Source: a virus
Virus record (IMG/VR): IMGVR_UViG_3300006353_000009
Span: 1 to 22,315 of that record
Direction: 5' to 3' (one strand)
DNA: 22,315 nt
Of the stretch, positions 19,623-22,315 are shown in pieces. The notes under the pieces were generated by a model. It was not told the DNA's origin and did not search any database. It saw only the letters and a list, made by a program, of their open reading frames with translations. How positions within the stretch are numbered: the stretch's first letter is position 1; the number at the start of each line of letters is the position of its first letter. Position numbers and translations under genes: made by a program.

Positions 19623-21284
19623 TCAGACGAAGAACGCCTGGTACTTCTTCTTCTGCGGCTGCGGGTTCATCGCCATCAGTGCTACGGAATCAAACAGGGC
19701 CATGACCGGGTCGATCTTCGCGCTGCCCGAGGCCTGCTTGGTGATCATGATCGCGTTGCCGCGAGGCTCGCTCTTGGCGTTGCTCACGGTCCAGGCCATC
19801 AGGGGACTGTTGCCGTGGTGCAGCTCGCCGGCCGCCAGCTTGCGCTCGGTGGTCTTGATCGCGCCCATCAGCTTCCAGCCCTGCGGGATGCCGACGATCC
19901 GGTCGTGCTCGATGCCGCGCCCGGTGATCGCGTCGACCACCGAACCGATGCCGGCAGGGTCGACGCCGATCTTGTAGAGCAGGCCCGACTCCTCGCACTG
20001 CTCGACGATGTCAGCCACAGCAACCATGTCCTCGCCGATCGTCGACACGATGGTCAGATCGCCATCACGCTCGAAGTCGCGGAAGCGTTCGGCCTCGCTC
20101 TTGCGCCGGATGAACACGATCGGGTGGGCCCAGGCATGGCCCCAGTGGAGCCAGTTGCCGGTGCCTTCCTCGCGCCCGAGCACCGAGATGCCGAGCAAGT
20201 CGTCGAGGCCGCCGCCGTCGATGCCGACCGTCACGACCTCGCAGCGCTTGAGCAGCTCCGGCAGCGACAGACCGCCGGTGCCTTGCTGCTCCCAGTAGTC
20301 GACGCCGGCCCAGCGATCGGAGTGCAGCGCCAGGCCGATCTCGACGTTCAGGTGCTGCGAGGCCCAGGCGCGCAGTTCCTCCTCGGAGGTCTGCTCGGCG
20401 GTGCGGAACTCTTCGACCAGGCGCGGGATGGAGATCGAGCGGCCGGCGTTCGGCGTGACCATGCTCCAGTTGTCCGGGCTGCGCCAGGTCGCCGCGTCCT
20501 TCTGCATCGCCTCGGGAAACTCGTACAGCACCGGCAGCATCGCGCCTTCTTGCCGGCCGTCGCGGATCGCGCGCGCCTTCATCAGCTCGGCGCGGAAGAC
20601 ACCCGAGGGCGCCTCCTCCGACTGCGTCGTGATGAAGGCCATGAACGCCTCGGGGAACGGCAGCATGCCGCCGCGCAGCTGACGGATCGCGCTCGCCGCG
20701 TGCGTCATCTTCGACACCACGTGCAGCTCGTCGATCAGCACGCCGGCGCACTTCTGGCCCGTCAGCATGCGCGGGTCGAAGGTCATGATCTGCAGCTCGG
20801 CCTTCGTCTCGCGGTGCACGATCATCTTCAGGTGGTCGCGCACGTGCAGCTTCTTCTGCAGCACCTCGTCAAGCGCAATCGCACCGGCCGCCGCGGAGAA
20901 CGCCAGCTCGGCGACGTCCTGCACCGGCGCGGTCATGATGAATGGCGCGTTCGGGCGCCGATTCAGCAGCAGCGCCGCGAGCATCAGCAGCGCCCCGTTC
21001 GTCGTCTTGCTGTTCTTCTTCGGCACCAGCAGGAACAGCTCGCGAATCATCCGGTTGTTGCCGACCGGGTCGAGCGAGCCGAACAGGGCCCGCACGATGT
21101 CGCGAAACCAGTCGCCGCCTGCCTCGGCCAGCGTCGGCGTCTGCGGCACGTCAGCCAGGCGCAGCTTGTTGAACACCGCGACGCCGCGCTCGGCCTGGCC
21201 GACGTCCAGCGGCAGGTCGGGCACGAGCGAGCGGCCGGCCCGGAGTCTTTCAACCCAGTCCGGGCACGCCAGGTTCCAGCTCAC
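19623..21284 (-). CDS. terminase large subunit (TerL), HK97/Terminase_1 type
   Basis: About 553 residues, the usual size for TerL, the motor that pumps DNA into the prohead and cuts the concatemer. The ATPase half has a Walker A-like loop LVPKKNSKTT near residues 86-95, a Walker B segment GVLIDELH near 181-188 and a coupling-motif-like stretch ITTQSEEAP near 218-226. The nuclease half has acidic residues in GIDGGGLDD (about 353-361), GVDPAGIGS (about 439-447) and KIDPVMALFDSVALM (about 522-536), matching the RNase H-like metal-binding fold of this family. The frame is open to 21410, but GTG at 21284 overlapping the small-subunit stop (GTGA) gives the expected N-terminus, VSWNLACPDW. Confidence 0.93.
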   Translation of the reverse strand: MSWNLACPDWVERLRAGRSLVPDLPLDVGQAERGVAVFNKLRLADVPQTPTLAEAGGDWFRDIVRALFGSLDPVGNNRMIRELFLLVPKKNSKTTNGALLMLAALLLNRRPNAPFIMTAPVQDVAELAFSAAAGAIALDEVLQKKLHVRDHLKMIVHRETKAELQIMTFDPRMLTGQKCAGVLIDELHVVSKMTHAASAIRQLRGGMLPFPEAFMAFITTQSEEAPSGVFRAELMKARAIRDGRQEGAMLPVLYEFPEAMQKDAATWRSPDNWSMVTPNAGRSISIPRLVEEFRTAEQTSEEELRAWASQHLNVEIGLALHSDRWAGVDYWEQQGTGGLSLPELLKRCEVVTVGIDGGGLDDLLGISVLGREEGTGNWLHWGHAWAHPIVFIRRKSEAERFRDFERDGDLTIVSTIGEDMVAVADIVEQCEESGLLYKIGVDPAGIGSVVDAITGRGIEHDRIVGIPQGWKLMGAIKTTERKLAAGELHHGNSPLMAWTVSNAKSEPRGNAIMITKQASGSAKIDPVMALFDSVALMAMNPQPQKKKYQAFFV

Positions 21285-21685
21285 TGCAACAGGCCGTCCC
21301 AGCTCGTGCCTTGCTCGGCACCGCGCGCCGCGCGATCGGCCAAGACCTTCTTGCCGGGCGACTCGATCGGTGCACCAGGCGCCGGGTCTTCCTTCCAGCC
21401 CGAGCGGCACTTGAGCCAGAAGATGGCCGCGGTCACGTTCGGCTTGTCCTTGTCAGTGGCCATGCGGAACAGCGAGTGCGCGACCTTCGCGTTGGCCTCC
21501 ACGTGCCCGACCGCCAGCTCGTCGAAGAAGTGCTTGCGCAGCGTCGGCGCGGAGATGCCGATCACGAGCGCGATCTCCAGCTCGGAGATGCCCATCGCGG
21601 CCATCAGCTTGACCTGCGCGCGGTCGCGCTCGGTCGGTGCATAGGGCGGCCTTCCAGCCTTGCCCTTCGTCGTCGTTTCGTCCAC
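21281..21685 (-). CDS. terminase small subunit-like DNA-binding protein
   Basis: A 134-residue protein immediately upstream of TerL. The N-terminus is GRPPYAPTERDRAQVKLMAA, followed by a helix-turn-helix-like stretch around residues 27-48 (MGISELEIALVIGISAPTL). A further helical part includes VEANAKVAHSLFRMAT and AAIFWLKCRSGWKED. This pattern occurs in phage proteins next to large terminases and suits DNA recognition at the packaging site; the assignment as TerS rests on the HTH and on position. I chose the GTG at 21685 because AAGG lies seven bases upstream; an in-frame TTG at 21691 is the alternative. Its TGA overlaps the GTG start of TerL in a GTGA junction, so the two are probably translationally coupled. 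Confidence 0.7.
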   Translation of the reverse strand: MDETTTKGKAGRPPYAPTERDRAQVKLMAAMGISELEIALVIGISAPTLRKHFFDELAVGHVEANAKVAHSLFRMATDKDKPNVTAAIFWLKCRSGWKEDPAPGAPIESPGKKVLADRAARGAEQGTSWDGLLQ

Positions 21686-21701
21686 GGTCAAACCTTCGCT
21701 T

Positions 21702-22315
21702 TCATGCCGCCACCCGCTCCGTGCTGGTGGCGGCGAACGGCCGGCCGCTGCCTTTGAGCGTCGCCGTCTTCCCGGTGAATTCCTGCCAGCGCCGCACGAT
21801 CACGTCGACGTAGCGCGGGTCCAGCTCGCACAGGCGAGCCCGCATGCCGAGCCGCTCGGCGGCGATCAGCGTCGAGCCGGAGCCGCCGAACGTGTCGAGC
21901 GCGATGTCGCCGGGCCGCGCCGAGTTGCGCAGCATCCGCTCGATCAGCGCAACCGGCTTCATCGTCGGGTGGTCTTCGGAGCGGTGCGGCTTCTCGTGGA
22001 ACAGCACGCTCGGCTCGACCTCTTCGACCTTCGCGTCGGCGTCGACCAGCAGCACGGTGTCGCCGAGCACGATCTGGTAGCGACCGTCGTCCAGGCGCGT
22101 GAAGCCGGCCGACTCGCCGAGCTGCTGCATCGTCGTCTTCTTGCGCCCGCCGAACCAGCGGTGGCGCTTGCCCTCTTTCCAGCCGTACAGGATCGGCTCG
22201 TGCATCCACTGGTAGTCGGAGCGCCCGAGCACCAGGCTGTTCTTGCGCCACACCAGGCATCCCGAGAGCTTGAAGCCGGCCGCTTTGAAGGCCGCGCGGA
22301 AGTTCAGGCCCTCGG
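21702..22315 (-). CDS. DNA methyltransferase (N6-adenine or N4-cytosine, beta class), C-terminal part
   Basis: Partial gene: the reading frame is open to the window edge, so the N-terminal part lies outside. About 204 codons are visible. Near the C-terminus is the SAM-binding motif I, DTFGGSGSTLIAAE, preceded by HPTMKPVALIERML, a pairing typical of amino-methyltransferases of the DNA_methylase/N4-N6 family (COG0863). With motif I at the C-terminal end, the catalytic DPPY/SPPY motif should be upstream, which is the beta-class order; it is not in the window, so the exact class is inferred. The visible upstream residues (CLVWRKNSLVLGRSDYQWMHEP) are also typical of phage versions. It sits just before the terminase genes. 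The likely role is methylation of phage DNA at a short sequence before packaging, perhaps as protection against host restriction. Target sequence unknown. Confidence 0.85.
   Translation of the reverse strand, partial: EGLNFRAAFKAAGFKLSGCLVWRKNSLVLGRSDYQWMHEPILYGWKEGKRHRWFGGRKKTTMQQLGESAGFTRLDDGRYQIVLGDTVLLVDADAKVEEVEPSVLFHEKPHRSEDHPTMKPVALIERMLRNSARPGDIALDTFGGSGSTLIAAERLGMRARLCELDPRYVDVIVRRWQEFTGKTATLKGSGRPFAATSTERVAA

Noticed and set aside
19815-21644. 609-codon plus-strand open frame antisense to TerL
   Set aside because: Arg/Leu/Asp/His-rich shadow of TerL. Walker and nuclease motifs on the minus strand identify the real gene.
1-22315. tRNA genes, CRISPR arrays, integrase or attachment sites
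   Set aside because: Nothing with a cloverleaf, repeat-spacer pattern, recombinase motif or flanking direct repeat was seen; all sequence is accounted for by late phage genes and short intergenic hairpins.

Overview
The window is a single late-gene block of a tailed phage or prophage, with every supported gene on the minus strand (read from high to low coordinates). The DNA is strongly GC-rich. The proteins are of the HK97/lambda siphovirus type: a beta-class DNA methyltransferase, terminase small and large subunits, HK97-like protease/capsid, portal, head-tail connectors, tail tube, a G/GT tail chaperone pair made by a -1 frameshift, and a lambda-type tape measure protein. No sheath or baseplate-wedge gene is seen, which fits a long non-contractile tail. 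GC content and gene flavour suggest a proteobacterial host, perhaps Burkholderia or a related betaproteobacterium, but nothing in the window proves the host. No host gene, integrase, att site, tRNA or CRISPR array is seen.

Layout, in transcription order. (1) 22315-19623: DNA methyltransferase (cut by the window edge), TerS-like protein and TerL. (2) 19517-17544: one uninterrupted frame encoding an HK97 prohead protease fused to the major capsid protein, with a terminator-like hairpin inside the junction. (3) 17464-15630: an Ala/Pro-rich small protein, then the portal. The portal follows the capsid gene, unlike the usual TerL-portal-protease-capsid order. (4) 15637-10918: an accessory virion module with two small proteins, a beta-rich orphan, two repeat-rich fibre-like proteins and a small Ser-Trp-Gly repeat protein. 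(5) 10921-9883: gp6-type connector, a 28-residue hydrophobic microprotein and the head-closure protein. (6) 9893-5610: seven tightly packed genes of glycosyltransferase and SAM-methyltransferase character, inserted between two core head-tail joining genes. (7) 5613-3432: gp10-like protein, a lectin-like domain fused to a DUF3168 tail-completion domain, and the tail tube. (8) 3435-1: tail chaperones G and GT, then the tape measure protein, which runs off the window.

Most neighbouring genes overlap by 1-17 bases (GTGA, ATGA or TGATG junctions), so the block looks like one translationally coupled operon. Terminator-like hairpins lie only at the borders of the most highly expressed structural genes (before the protease, between protease and capsid, after the capsid, and before the tail tube). 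Most share a GCCCGC-loop-GCGGGC core.

The most notable content is the seven-gene glycosyl/methyl-transfer cassette inside the head-tail joining genes. It includes GT29-sialyltransferase-like and GT9-like proteins, a GPSL-motif sugar/nucleotide-transfer-like protein and four class I methyltransferases. It may build or cap a glycan on the virion or alter the host surface. The lectin-DUF3168 fusion, the protease-capsid fusion with an internal hairpin, and the repeat-rich fibre module also merit attention.
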